A DNA stretch of 64,000 nt from Johnsonella ignava ATCC 51276 (GTDB taxonomy: Bacteria; Bacillota; Clostridia; Lachnospirales; Lachnospiraceae). The notes beneath the pieces are model-generated. The model made no database searches, was not told the origin of the DNA, and saw only the letters and a program-made list of their open reading frames with translations. The translations under genes and the position numbers were made by a program. The DNA lies in the NCBI RefSeq assembly GCF_000235445.1, contig NZ_JH378837.1, positions 1 through 64,000 on the forward strand. The letters are read 5' to 3'. Of the stretch, positions 33,796 to 41,849 are shown piece by piece (the first letter of the stretch is position 1; the number at the start of each line of letters is the position of its first letter).

Positions 33796-35196
33796 AAGTT
33801 TTACTTGTAAGGCCGGGTGCTCCGAACACACTAAGTTTTACAAATATTTTGGATGCGGAGCCTTTGGAGCTTGAATATCTTCATACAGGTTTAAAAGAAG
33901 CGGGGTATGAAGATATGATTTATGATTATATCTGTCAGAATAAACCTTTTAGACTTGTATTAAAAGAGTACAGTCCTGATGTAGTAGCTATAACAGGTTA
34001 TATAACTCAGCAAAATATGATGAAAAAGTTTTGTATGCAGGTAAAGAAATATAAAGCCGATATAGTTACAATAGTTGGCGGAGTGCATGCACAGATTAAT
34101 AGAAAGGTTTTTTATGAGGATTATATAGACTATATAACAAGGAGTGAGTCTGTTGATGCGTTTGTGGAGATTATTACATATATAGGCTTAAAAAAAGGTC
34201 TTATTAATCAAAATGATGTTGTAAATAAGAAGCTGATTAAGGAACTGCCGCATATTAACGGGTTGTGTTATAAGCCTGATAATAAAGAGTGGGTAAACAA
34301 TCCGATGATACCTATAGACATAAACAGTTTACCCATACCTGACAGGAGTTTTTTTTATAAAAACAGAAAACATTTCAGGTATCTTGATTTACTTGAGTCA
34401 GCTAATATAAAAACAGCTTTTGGATGTCCATATTCCATATAATTGTAAGTTTTGCTATTGCACTCTACTTAATAATGGCAGATACAGGGAAAGGGATTTG
34501 AATCTGGTTATAGAGGAATTAAAAAACTTAGATGCCGAAAATATAACTATAGCCGATGATGATTTTTTAGTAAATGAGAATAGATTAAAAGAGTTTATAA
34601 GGCTTGTGAGAGAAAATAATATAAAAAAGACTTATGTGTGTTATGGCAGGGCGGATTTTATAGCAAATCATCCTGAAATCATAAAAGAACTTGCGGATAT
34701 AGGCTTTAAGTATTTCTTAGTCGGGTTGGAAGCTATAAATGATGAAGAACTTAATGATTATAATAAGGGGACGAGCAAGGAACATAATGTGGAGGCGATA
34801 AAGGTAATTAATTCAACTTCCGCACAGTGTATAGGGCTTATGATAGTAGGGCTTTCTGCAACTAAAAAGGATTTTGACGATCTTTATAATTGGATAGTTA
34901 AGCATGAACTTATACATGTAACTATCTCTATATTTACGCCTATCCCGGGTACTCCTTTGTATGAGGAGTATAAGGATAAATTGATTACCGATAAGATAGA
35001 AAATTGGGATTTTCTTCATCTGGTAGTAGAACCTGAGAATATAAGCAGACATAAGTTTTATCTTTATTACAGAAGATTGATATTAAAGCTTTATAAAAGA
35101 GCAAAGAAAGCCGGAGTATATGAGTATTTGGATTTGGAGCATTATAAAAAGATGCTCTCCAGGTTTTTGCTAAGAAAAGCGTATCTTGACAGGTAG
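33792..35196 (+). pseudogene. B12-binding-type radical SAM protein (third), split by a 7-bp tandem duplication
   Basis: The first part (33792-34442) encodes the B12-binding-like domain: VLLVRPGAPN, AEPLELEYLHTG, VAITGYITQQNMMKK, IVGGVHAQINRK. The frame stops just after AFGCPY. The remainder (to 35196) continues in another frame with NCKFCYC, ITIADDDFLVNE and YGRADFIANH. TCCATAT occurs twice in tandem (34427-34433 and 34434-34440). Removing one copy gives GCPYNCKFCYC, a perfect CxxxCxxC cluster motif, and a 465-aa protein parallel to the 458-aa first paralog. Either the gene is freshly inactivated or it switches by slipped-strand pairing; ribosomal rescue is less likely. Confidence 0.85.
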
Positions 35197-35206
35197 TGTA
35201 GCCGAT

Positions 35207-35338
35207 ATGGAAATTAAAAAACAAGAAAATAAAGAAAATACAAAAAATACAGAATATACAGAATATACAAAATATAAAGAAAAGCCTATATTACCGGAAG
35301 ATAAAATACTATGGTTTGATATAAGGAATTTTAATTAA
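35207..35338 (+). CDS. Possible 43-aa peptide at the end of the radical SAM operon
   Basis: A 43-codon frame starts 10 bases after the third radical SAM gene. It begins MEIKKQENKENTKN, passes through a Tyr-Thr-Glu run (TEYTEYTKY) and ends KPILPEDKILWFDIRNFN. The shape, a charged N-terminal half with a hydrophobic/aromatic C-terminus, recalls a ribosomal peptide precursor, but the ribosome site is weak (AGGTAG about 12 bases upstream) and no known leader motif is visible. It may equally be a chance ORF or a fragment. Confidence 0.3.
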   Translation: MEIKKQENKENTKNTEYTEYTKYKEKPILPEDKILWFDIRNFN

Positions 35339-35690
35339 GTACCGGTTAAATATTTCCTGTACGAAAAATATACTTTTTAATAAATTTCTATGATTTTATA
35401 CTTGAAAATCTAAGTATATTCATTTATAATACAGTATTGTGAAAAATATAGTAATCATAAATATGTTTTAGTAGGAAAATGTAACTAAAAGCATATTACT
35501 AAGAGTTTCATAAATTACAAAAATACATGAAAACAGTAAAATTACAGTATTACAAATAAGAATACTATATCGATTATTATTTATTATTATGTACGATATT
35601 TACATAAGATATTAAAGTACTATAAAATATTCCTTGATATATATTATGTTTTGGGTATTTTTTAGTTTTAAAAAAGGAATTATAAGTATC
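35339..35690 (+). other. AT-rich intergenic region between two operons
   Basis: About 350 very AT-rich bases, with no recognisable gene or strong hairpin, separate the radical SAM operon from the TVP38/ynj-like locus. The promoter of the second locus presumably lies here, but no -35/-10 pair stands out from the AT background. Confidence 0.4.
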
Positions 35691-36419
35691 ATGAAGATAT
35701 TATTTAAAAATAAAAGGCTATGTATATTTGTATTTCTTACAGGGGTATTAATACTTTTAAACCACAGGTTTGGCTGGTCAAAGTATATGGCTGATACAGA
35801 GAATCTTGAATTTCTTAAGGAAGCAGTCAAAAACAACCTGCTTGAGGCACTGCTTATATATACTGTTTTAACAGTGATTTCATCTGTTCTGCTTGCAGTG
35901 CCGGGGATTACATTTGCAGTTATAGCAGGCGTAGTATTCGGTCCCGTGTTAGGAACATTTGCATGTACAGTTGCTGCAACAGCGGGTGCGGTGGCAGCTT
36001 TTATAGCAGGCAGGTTTTTTCTGAAAGATCTGATAAAGCCGCTTGCTGTAAAAAATAAGTATTTAAAAGAATGGCTTTTTTCAGAAAATAAAAATAAAGA
36101 TTTTTTTATACTTATGCTTACAAGACTTGTACCGCTTTTTCCATACAATTTGCAAAACTTTGCTTATGGAACCACCGACATGAAGCTTGGGAAGTATACA
36201 CTGGGTACTTTTATTTTTATATTGCCGGGTACGGCAATGTATACTGTAGGTGCGGCAGGAATTGCCGATGCAAAAAACAGGGTTTTTTATATAAGTACTG
36301 CCATAGTTATAGCGATTTTTGTATTTTCTGCTGCATATATGCTTAAAAAACATTATATATTGACGGATAAGACATCGCCTGAAAGTAAACTATTTGAGGA
36401 TAAAAAAATTGAAACATGA
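35691..36419 (+). CDS. TVP38/TMEM64 (SNARE-associated/DedA-like) membrane protein
   Basis: A 242-aa membrane protein with the VTT domain. Family signatures: SVLLAVPGITFAVIAGVVFG (re-entrant P-G-x-x-F element), GTFACTVAATAGAVAAFIAG and LTRLVPLFPYNLQNFAYG (R-x-x-P-F/Y-x-x-x-N-x-x-x-G). E. coli YdjX and YdjZ belong here. The in-frame start at 35691 follows AAAGGAA; a longer start at 35634 lacks a site. Its 3' end overlaps the Fe-S gene. In this locus it may move a lipid-linked or organo-element compound across the membrane, which is inference. Confidence 0.85.
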   Translation: MKILFKNKRLCIFVFLTGVLILLNHRFGWSKYMADTENLEFLKEAVKNNLLEALLIYTVLTVISSVLLAVPGITFAVIAGVVFGPVLGTFACTVAATAGAVAAFIAGRFFLKDLIKPLAVKNKYLKEWLFSENKNKDFFILMLTRLVPLFPYNLQNFAYGTTDMKLGKYTLGTFIFILPGTAMYTVGAAGIADAKNRVFYISTAIVIAIFVFSAAYMLKKHYILTDKTSPESKLFEDKKIET

Positions 36420-37402
36420 TTTATGCAAAAAGGCTGCCATACTTGACCCGACAGCCTGTATACATTGTCATAAATGTAGACAGCAGTGTCTTTTTTTAGA
36501 TAAGTATAAGATAGATATAGGTGATAGCGACAGACTTAGAGAGCTGGCGTATCACTGTTTTTTATGCGGACGTTGCAGCGAGGTCTGCCCGAAAGGGATT
36601 GACGGACGTGGTATTATACTGGCTATGAGGCAGGAGGAGGTGAGGGAAAACTGCAATAAACTTACCCAAAAGGGCTATGGTATGCTGCTGTTTGAAAAAG
36701 AGGATTATATTTATAAAAATTACAGGCGGGGGAAGAAAAAAAGTGTTATATTTCCGGGCTGCAATTATCCTTCATTTTATCCTAAAACCACAGAGAAACT
36801 TGCAGCCATGCTTCTTGAGAGTGCAGATATGGGCATAGTATATGACTGCTGCGGAAAGCCTGTGGCAGAGCTTGGGCTTAGAAAAAAAAGAAGAAAAGAT
36901 ACTAAGCGGCATTGAATCGAGGATGAGAGAGTGCAAAGTAGAGGAGATAGTTACACTCTGTCCGAACTGCTACCATTACCTTAAGCCTAAGATAGGAATA
37001 AAGCTGATAAGCATATACGAGAAGCTTAGAGAGCTTGGTATAGGCAGGAAACTTTCAGGAGAGTTCCCTGTTTTTCTGCCATGTCCGGATAAAGAACCTA
37101 AAAATCTTTATAAGGATATAGAATTCTTTATAGACGGTGATATAAAAGAGGCAAATAAGGCACAGTGCTGCGGTCTTGGAGGCTGTGCATGTGTAAAGGA
37201 ACCCGATCTTGCATACAAGATGGCATGCAGCATGAAAGAAAACGAGGGACAGGTTTACACTTATTGTGCAACCTGTGCAGGAAATCTTGAAAGAAAAGGG
37301 TGTGCTCCGCTTAAGCATATATTAAATGAAATTATAGGAAGTGATGAAAAGGCGGCTTTAAAAACATCAATGATAAACAGGGCAATGACGAAGTTTAAAT
37401 AA
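36409..37402 (+). CDS. Fe-S oxidoreductase with CCG domains, frameshifted at an A8 run
   Basis: It carries two [4Fe-4S] motifs (CIHCHKCRQQC and CFLCGRCSEVC), then heterodisulfide-reductase-type CCG elements: FPGCNYPSFYP, YDCCGKPVAELG, later CPNCYHYLKP and QCCGLGGCACVKEP. The first frame ends at 36915. The continuing family sequence EEKILSGIESRM lies one frame over, to 37402. The switch falls in AGAAAAAAAAGAAG (A8 at about 36882-36889), so one extra A, or transcriptional slippage, explains it. The start is TTG 36409 with GAGG upstream, overlapping the TVP38 gene. Full length would be about 330 aa. It probably supplies electrons to the locus. Confidence 0.75.
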
Positions 37403-37532
37403 AATAGACGCTATTATATTAAATATAGTAAATTAATATAAATGAAATAGAATATAAAGTAAAATATGCAAGAAATAAAAATGACAGGTAAACAGGCTTA
37501 TATTAAAGAAATAAAAACGGTAGGTGAATTAA

Positions 37533-38315
37533 ATGATGGAAGAGATAAAGAATGATTATACTGGTGAAAATAAAAAAGATATAAATGACGGCAGTGTCAA
37601 TAAACAAAGAGTAAAAAGCGGATCTGATATTATAAAAAAGATAATAATGTCAGGGCTTATAATCGCAGTGATTTTAATATATATTTTTATACCTGCGGTT
37701 AAAAATTCATTGAACAGAATATTTACAATGTTTACAAGCGGTGATTTTACCGAGGTGAGGGATTTTATAAAATCATATGGCGGTTATGCCGCTGCAGTAT
37801 CCTTTATGCTTATGCTGCTACAATCCGTTGCTGCCCCGCTCCCGGCATTTGTTATAACATTTGCCAATGCAAATCTGTTCGGATGGTGGCAGGGAGCCAT
37901 ATTGTCATGGAGCAGTGCTATGGCAGGAGCAGCCATGTGTTTTTATATATCAAGGATACTTGGAAGGGATGCTGCAGAGAGGTTTACAAGCAAGGCGGGA
38001 CTTGAACAGATAGATACTTTTTTTGAAAAATACGGAAGAAATACTATACTAATATGCAGACTTTTGCCTTTTATATCATTTGATTATGTAAGCTATGCGG
38101 CAGGGCTTACATCAATGTCATTTTGGAGCTTTTTTATAGCAACCGGTATCGGTCAGCTTCCTGCAACTCTGGTTTACTCCTATGTAGGCAGTTTTCTTAC
38201 AGGAGGGGCAAAGCTTTTAATGACAGGGCTTTTAATAATGTTTTCATTATGTGCACTTATCGCTATGATAAAGACTATGTATATGAATAAAAATAAAAAA
38301 CAGGGCAGCAAATGA
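37533..38315 (+). CDS. TVP38/TMEM64 (SNARE-associated/DedA-like) membrane protein, second copy
   Basis: A 260-aa protein with a charged N-terminal tail of about 30 residues, a first helix (about 36-56) and the VTT domain: SVAAPLPAFVITFANANLFG, WSSAMAGAAMCFYISRILGR and CRLLPFISFDYVSYAAGLTS. It is diverged from the copy at 35691, as E. coli YdjX and YdjZ are from each other. GTAGGTG precedes ATG 37533. Its stop overlaps the start of the bifunctional transferase by 4 bases, so the two are co-translated. Confidence 0.88.
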   Translation: MMEEIKNDYTGENKKDINDGSVNKQRVKSGSDIIKKIIMSGLIIAVILIYIFIPAVKNSLNRIFTMFTSGDFTEVRDFIKSYGGYAAAVSFMLMLLQSVAAPLPAFVITFANANLFGWWQGAILSWSSAMAGAAMCFYISRILGRDAAERFTSKAGLEQIDTFFEKYGRNTILICRLLPFISFDYVSYAAGLTSMSFWSFFIATGIGQLPATLVYSYVGSFLTGGAKLLMTGLLIMFSLCALIAMIKTMYMNKNKKQGSK

Positions 38316-39673
38316 ATGCGGTGATTTTATTTACAAGAGTGCCTGAGGCAGGTACTACAAAAACAAGACTTATGCCTTATTTTAATAAATATGAATGTGA
38401 AAAGCTCCAGACTGCAATGCTCAAAGATATATATATACAGTGTAAAATAGCCGGGGCGGACATATTTATATCTTATACTCCGGAAGATAAAGAAGACAGG
38501 CTTTATCAAATACTGGGTGATAAATGCAAATGCTTTCTTCAAAAAGGTGATGGGCTTGGAGAAAGGATGTATAATGCATTTAAATATGTATTTGCAAAGG
38601 GGTATAAAAGCTGTGTACTTATAGGAAGCGATATACCTATGCTGACTGCAAATGAGATTAAAGAGGGTTTTAGACAGCTTAAATATAACGAGCTTGTATT
38701 CGGCAAAACCGCTGACGGCGGATATTACCTCACAGGCATGAAAAAACCTGTAAGGGATGTATTTGATATAGAGGCTGAAAACGGCAAAAAAAGTGCCTAT
38801 GGGCACAGCAGGGTATGGGAGAATACTTTTTCAAGGCTTAAAGCTAAAGGATTTAAGATAGGTTATACTAAAGCACTGCACGATATAGACCTGAAATCAG
38901 ATATAACCTATCATATAAGCATGATGCGGAGTATAAAAAAGCTGCAGAAAACAAATACAGGAAAATATTTATTAAAAAAGAGAAGGATTTCAGTTATAAT
39001 ACCGGTCTATAATGAGGGGAAAAACATAAGAAATTTTCTTAATCAGCTTAATACTTTGTACGGGAAATGTGAAATTATATTTGTAGACGGCGGCAGTAAT
39101 GATGATACCAAAGATATATTAAACAGTTGTAATTGTGGCAGGTATAAGGTTCTTAGTTCACCTAAGGGAAGGGCTTTTCAGATGAATGAAGGTGCAAAGG
39201 CATCATGCGGAGATATATTATTTTTTCTGCACTGCGACAGTGAGCTTCCCGACAAGGTGCCTGAACATATCAGATATGTCATGAAAGATTTTGAAGCAGG
39301 CTGCTTCGGAATAGCCTTTCGTTCAAAGAATCCGCTTATGCTGATATGTCGGATTATATCAAATCACAGGATAAAGGATAGAAAGGTTATGTTTGGAGAT
39401 CAGGGGATATTTATTGACAGAGAGCTGTTTTTTAAAGCAGGCAAATTTCCTGAAATTCCTATTATGGAGGATTATGGCTTTTCGCTTACATTAAAGGAGA
39501 TGGGAATAAGACTTGGCATTGCAAAAAAACGTATATACACCTCTGAAAGGCGTTTTCCTGACGGAAATTATGATAAACTCAGGCTTATGTGGAAGATGAA
39601 CAGGCTTAGGAAAATGTACAGAGACGGAATTGATGTAAATATTATATCCTCACTTTACAGAGATATGAGATAG
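38312..39673 (+). CDS. Fused rSAM/selenodomain-associated transferase 1 and 2 (TIGR04282-TIGR04283)
   Basis: A 453-aa fusion. Residues 1-205 match the CofC-like transferase 1 family: AVILFTRVPEAGTTKTRLMP, GDGLGERMYNAF, VLIGSDIPMLT, FGKTADGGYYLTG. Residues 225-453 match the GT2-like transferase 2 family: SVIIPVYNEGKNI, VDGGSNDDTKDIL, SSPKGRAFQMNEGAKA, FFLHCDSELPD, FGDQGIFIDRELF and IMEDYGFSLTL. These two families co-occur with radical SAM/selenocysteine-domain proteins and have been linked to arsenic- or selenium-sugar loci. A natural fusion suggests consecutive nucleotidyl- and glycosyl-transfer steps. Substrate unknown. Confidence 0.88.
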   Translation: MNAVILFTRVPEAGTTKTRLMPYFNKYECEKLQTAMLKDIYIQCKIAGADIFISYTPEDKEDRLYQILGDKCKCFLQKGDGLGERMYNAFKYVFAKGYKSCVLIGSDIPMLTANEIKEGFRQLKYNELVFGKTADGGYYLTGMKKPVRDVFDIEAENGKKSAYGHSRVWENTFSRLKAKGFKIGYTKALHDIDLKSDITYHISMMRSIKKLQKTNTGKYLLKKRRISVIIPVYNEGKNIRNFLNQLNTLYGKCEIIFVDGGSNDDTKDILNSCNCGRYKVLSSPKGRAFQMNEGAKASCGDILFFLHCDSELPDKVPEHIRYVMKDFEAGCFGIAFRSKNPLMLICRIISNHRIKDRKVMFGDQGIFIDRELFFKAGKFPEIPIMEDYGFSLTLKEMGIRLGIAKKRIYTSERRFPDGNYDKLRLMWKMNRLRKMYRDGIDVNIISSLYRDMR

Positions 39674-39680
39674 GTATTTT

Positions 39681-40724
39681 ATGGGAAAAGATATATTTGG
39701 AAATGAAGCGGATGATATAAAGGGGCTGCTTCAATATGTACATTTAAAGAGATATAGGCAGGCTCTTGGGCTGCCTGATGAGATTTCGGAAAAATACAGT
39801 ATTCTGGCACAGGGTGAATATAACAGAAATTATTATTTTATACATCCGGTTTCAGGCGAAAAACTTATTTTAAGGGTAAATCTGGGAAGTCAGATGGGCA
39901 TCAAGGATCAGATAGGTTATGAATATAATGCACTTAAGCTTTTAGAAAACTCAAAAAGAACGCCTAAGGCATTATATGTTGACGGAAGTTTTAAAAACTT
40001 AAATTACGGTATTATGGTTATGGAATTTTTGCCCGGGAAAGTACTTGATTATAAAACCGATATGAAAAAAGCGGCTGCCTGTCTTGCGGATATACATTCA
40101 GTTAAAATACCTGAAAACAGTAAACTTATAATGCCTGAAAATCCGACCGGTGCCATTCTTGATGAATGCAGCCGAATGCTTGAGGTTTATATAAGTTCTG
40201 ATGTGGCAGACAGTAAAAAGAAAGACCTGATATCGGAAATTTTTAAAAAGGGTAAAGAAAAACTTTCCGGCATAAAGAGCATGCCGTTTTACAGATGTTG
40301 TATAAATACTGAGCTTAACTCTAACAATTTTCTTATAAATGAAAATGGAAAAGATTATCTTATTGACTGGGAAAAACCTTTATATGGAGATCCTGCACAG
40401 GATTTAGGGCACTTTCTTGCACCGACTACAACCTTTTGGAAGACTGATATTATTTTAGACAGTTATGAAGTGGAAGAATTTATAAAATATTATACGGCTT
40501 TAGTTGGAAACGGATTTAATGCCGGGGATATAAGGGAAAGAGTTTATACATATATACCTATTAACTGCCTAAGGGGAATTACATGGTGTGCAATGGCATG
40601 GGTACAGTACAGGCTGGCACAAAAAGGGCTGTTTAATGCTTCAACTGCAGCTAAGCTTGACGAATATCTTGATGAAAATTTCCTTAATATGATTAAAGAT
40701 AAATATATAGATAATATACCGTGA
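39681..40724 (+). CDS. Choline/aminoglycoside kinase-fold protein with altered catalytic loop
   Basis: A 347-aa protein of the APH/choline kinase fold. The nucleotide-binding part has ILRVNLGSQMG and YGIMVMEFLPGKVL. The Brenner loop, normally HxDxxxxN, reads NTELNSNN (about residues 210-217), so the His and the catalytic Asp are replaced by Asn and Glu. The DFG-like metal site is LIDWEKPLYGDPAQDLGHFL (about 228-247), with Asp present. It starts 7 bases after the fused transferase. It may be a true small-molecule kinase with an unusual base or a binding protein. Phosphorylating a sugar intermediate would suit the locus. Confidence 0.75.
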   Translation: MGKDIFGNEADDIKGLLQYVHLKRYRQALGLPDEISEKYSILAQGEYNRNYYFIHPVSGEKLILRVNLGSQMGIKDQIGYEYNALKLLENSKRTPKALYVDGSFKNLNYGIMVMEFLPGKVLDYKTDMKKAAACLADIHSVKIPENSKLIMPENPTGAILDECSRMLEVYISSDVADSKKKDLISEIFKKGKEKLSGIKSMPFYRCCINTELNSNNFLINENGKDYLIDWEKPLYGDPAQDLGHFLAPTTTFWKTDIILDSYEVEEFIKYYTALVGNGFNAGDIRERVYTYIPINCLRGITWCAMAWVQYRLAQKGLFNASTAAKLDEYLDENFLNMIKDKYIDNIP

Positions 40725-40760
40725 TATATCCTTAAGATTAAAAAATACATTGGAGAAATT

Positions 40761-41189
40761 ATGACTTCAGATAATATAAAGGAATTATTTATAAAAGGCA
40801 TTGACTGCTCACAAGTGGTGGCAGGGGCTTTTTCAGATGAACTTAAACTTGAGCCGGCTCTTTTAAGAAAGATGGGAGCTTGCTTTGGAGGCGGTATGGG
40901 AAGAGGAGAAACCTGCGGTTCATATATTGCGGCGCTTATGATAATAGGTTTAAAATACGGGCATTTTTCCGAAAATGATGAAAAACAAAAGGAAGTAATG
41001 AAGCAAAAGAAGGATAAGTTTAGTAAAAAATTTATAGAAAAATATTCTTCAACTATGTGCAGGCAGCTTCTGGGATATGATCTTTCAAAACCGAATGAAT
41101 TTAATACCGCACTTGAAAGCGGCAGGCTGCTTAGCTTCTGTCCTCAGCTTACTAAAGACACCATAGATATATTAAGAGAGGTGCTTTAG
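40761..41189 (+). CDS. C_GCAxxG_C_C family redox protein
   Basis: A 142-aa protein of the C_GCAxxG_C_C family. The spaced cysteines are GIDCSQVVAGAF, MGACFGGGMGRGETCGS, STMCRQLLGYDL and LSFCPQL. Members are small cytoplasmic proteins often encoded near redox or sulfur/selenium genes and thought to bind a cofactor or form reactive disulfides; activity is not established. TTGGAG precedes the ATG. It lies 36 bases after the kinase-fold gene in the same locus. Confidence 0.85.
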   Translation: MTSDNIKELFIKGIDCSQVVAGAFSDELKLEPALLRKMGACFGGGMGRGETCGSYIAALMIIGLKYGHFSENDEKQKEVMKQKKDKFSKKFIEKYSSTMCRQLLGYDLSKPNEFNTALESGRLLSFCPQLTKDTIDILREVL

Positions 41190-41193
41190 CTTT

Positions 41194-41745
41194 ATGAAAC
41201 TGCTGCCATATAATAAAATAAATGATAAAGTATACGATATAAGAGCGTATATATTTATTATATTTGTCTGTATAGTACTTACAGGTGCTACAATAGTGCT
41301 TCCTATGTTTTTTGCACTTCCTAAATGGATTTATTTAAATATTGCAGGAATATATATATTTACATATGTATCAGGGCTGCTGCCTTCAATTATTTTTATA
41401 TTATTTATACAGGCGGTACTTTTTAAAGTAGGTGTTGCGTATGTATTTTTCAGTTATTCATTAATATTAAATATGATAAATATAATTATAATATCTCTAT
41501 GTGCGGATAGGGAAAGATTTATATTTATAAGATTTATTATCTCGGGAGTTATAATGACATTATTTTCAAAAATGATTGCAGCTTTTATTTCCAACATTAT
41601 GTCGGCAGGTGGGCAGAGCTTTGAATATTTGTTTTCTTTAGATGTTTTTATTGGTCAGGCAAAAATATATATACTATCCGCAGTTGCGGCATATTTATTT
41701 CTAAGTATATTTAATAAATTTTATAAAAAGCCGGGGAAAAATTAA
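41194..41745 (+). CDS. Polytopic membrane protein, ECF S-component-like
   Basis: A 183-aa protein with about five membrane segments (near residues 20-40, 48-66, 68-90, 106-125 and 155-175). I do not recognise a defined family; the size and the Gly/Ala-poor helices resemble ECF transporter substrate-binding S-components or small permeases. It starts 4 bases after the C_GCAxxG_C_C gene and precedes the rhodanese gene by about 105 bases. It may assist uptake within the locus, but this rests on position. Confidence 0.45.
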   Translation: MKLLPYNKINDKVYDIRAYIFIIFVCIVLTGATIVLPMFFALPKWIYLNIAGIYIFTYVSGLLPSIIFILFIQAVLFKVGVAYVFFSYSLILNMINIIIISLCADRERFIFIRFIISGVIMTLFSKMIAAFISNIMSAGGQSFEYLFSLDVFIGQAKIYILSAVAAYLFLSIFNKFYKKPGKN

Positions 41746-41849
41746 AATACTGTTTAGTGAATTAATTATATAACGAAAGTATATGTTAAAAGTAATACAG
41801 AATTATTTTTTCATATTTATAAATTAATAAAATAATAGGAGGTATTTTT

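Noticed and set aside
34440..34443. Recoded stop (selenocysteine or pyrrolysine) in the third radical SAM gene
   Set aside because: The stop is TAA and the downstream family sequence is in another frame, so recoding cannot explain it.
34420..35196. The second part of the third radical SAM gene as an independent radical SAM protein starting at 34420
   Set aside because: Its start overlaps the upstream frame, and its cluster motif lacks the first Cys (MDVHIPYNCKFC); joining the parts by removing one 7-bp copy restores the motif.
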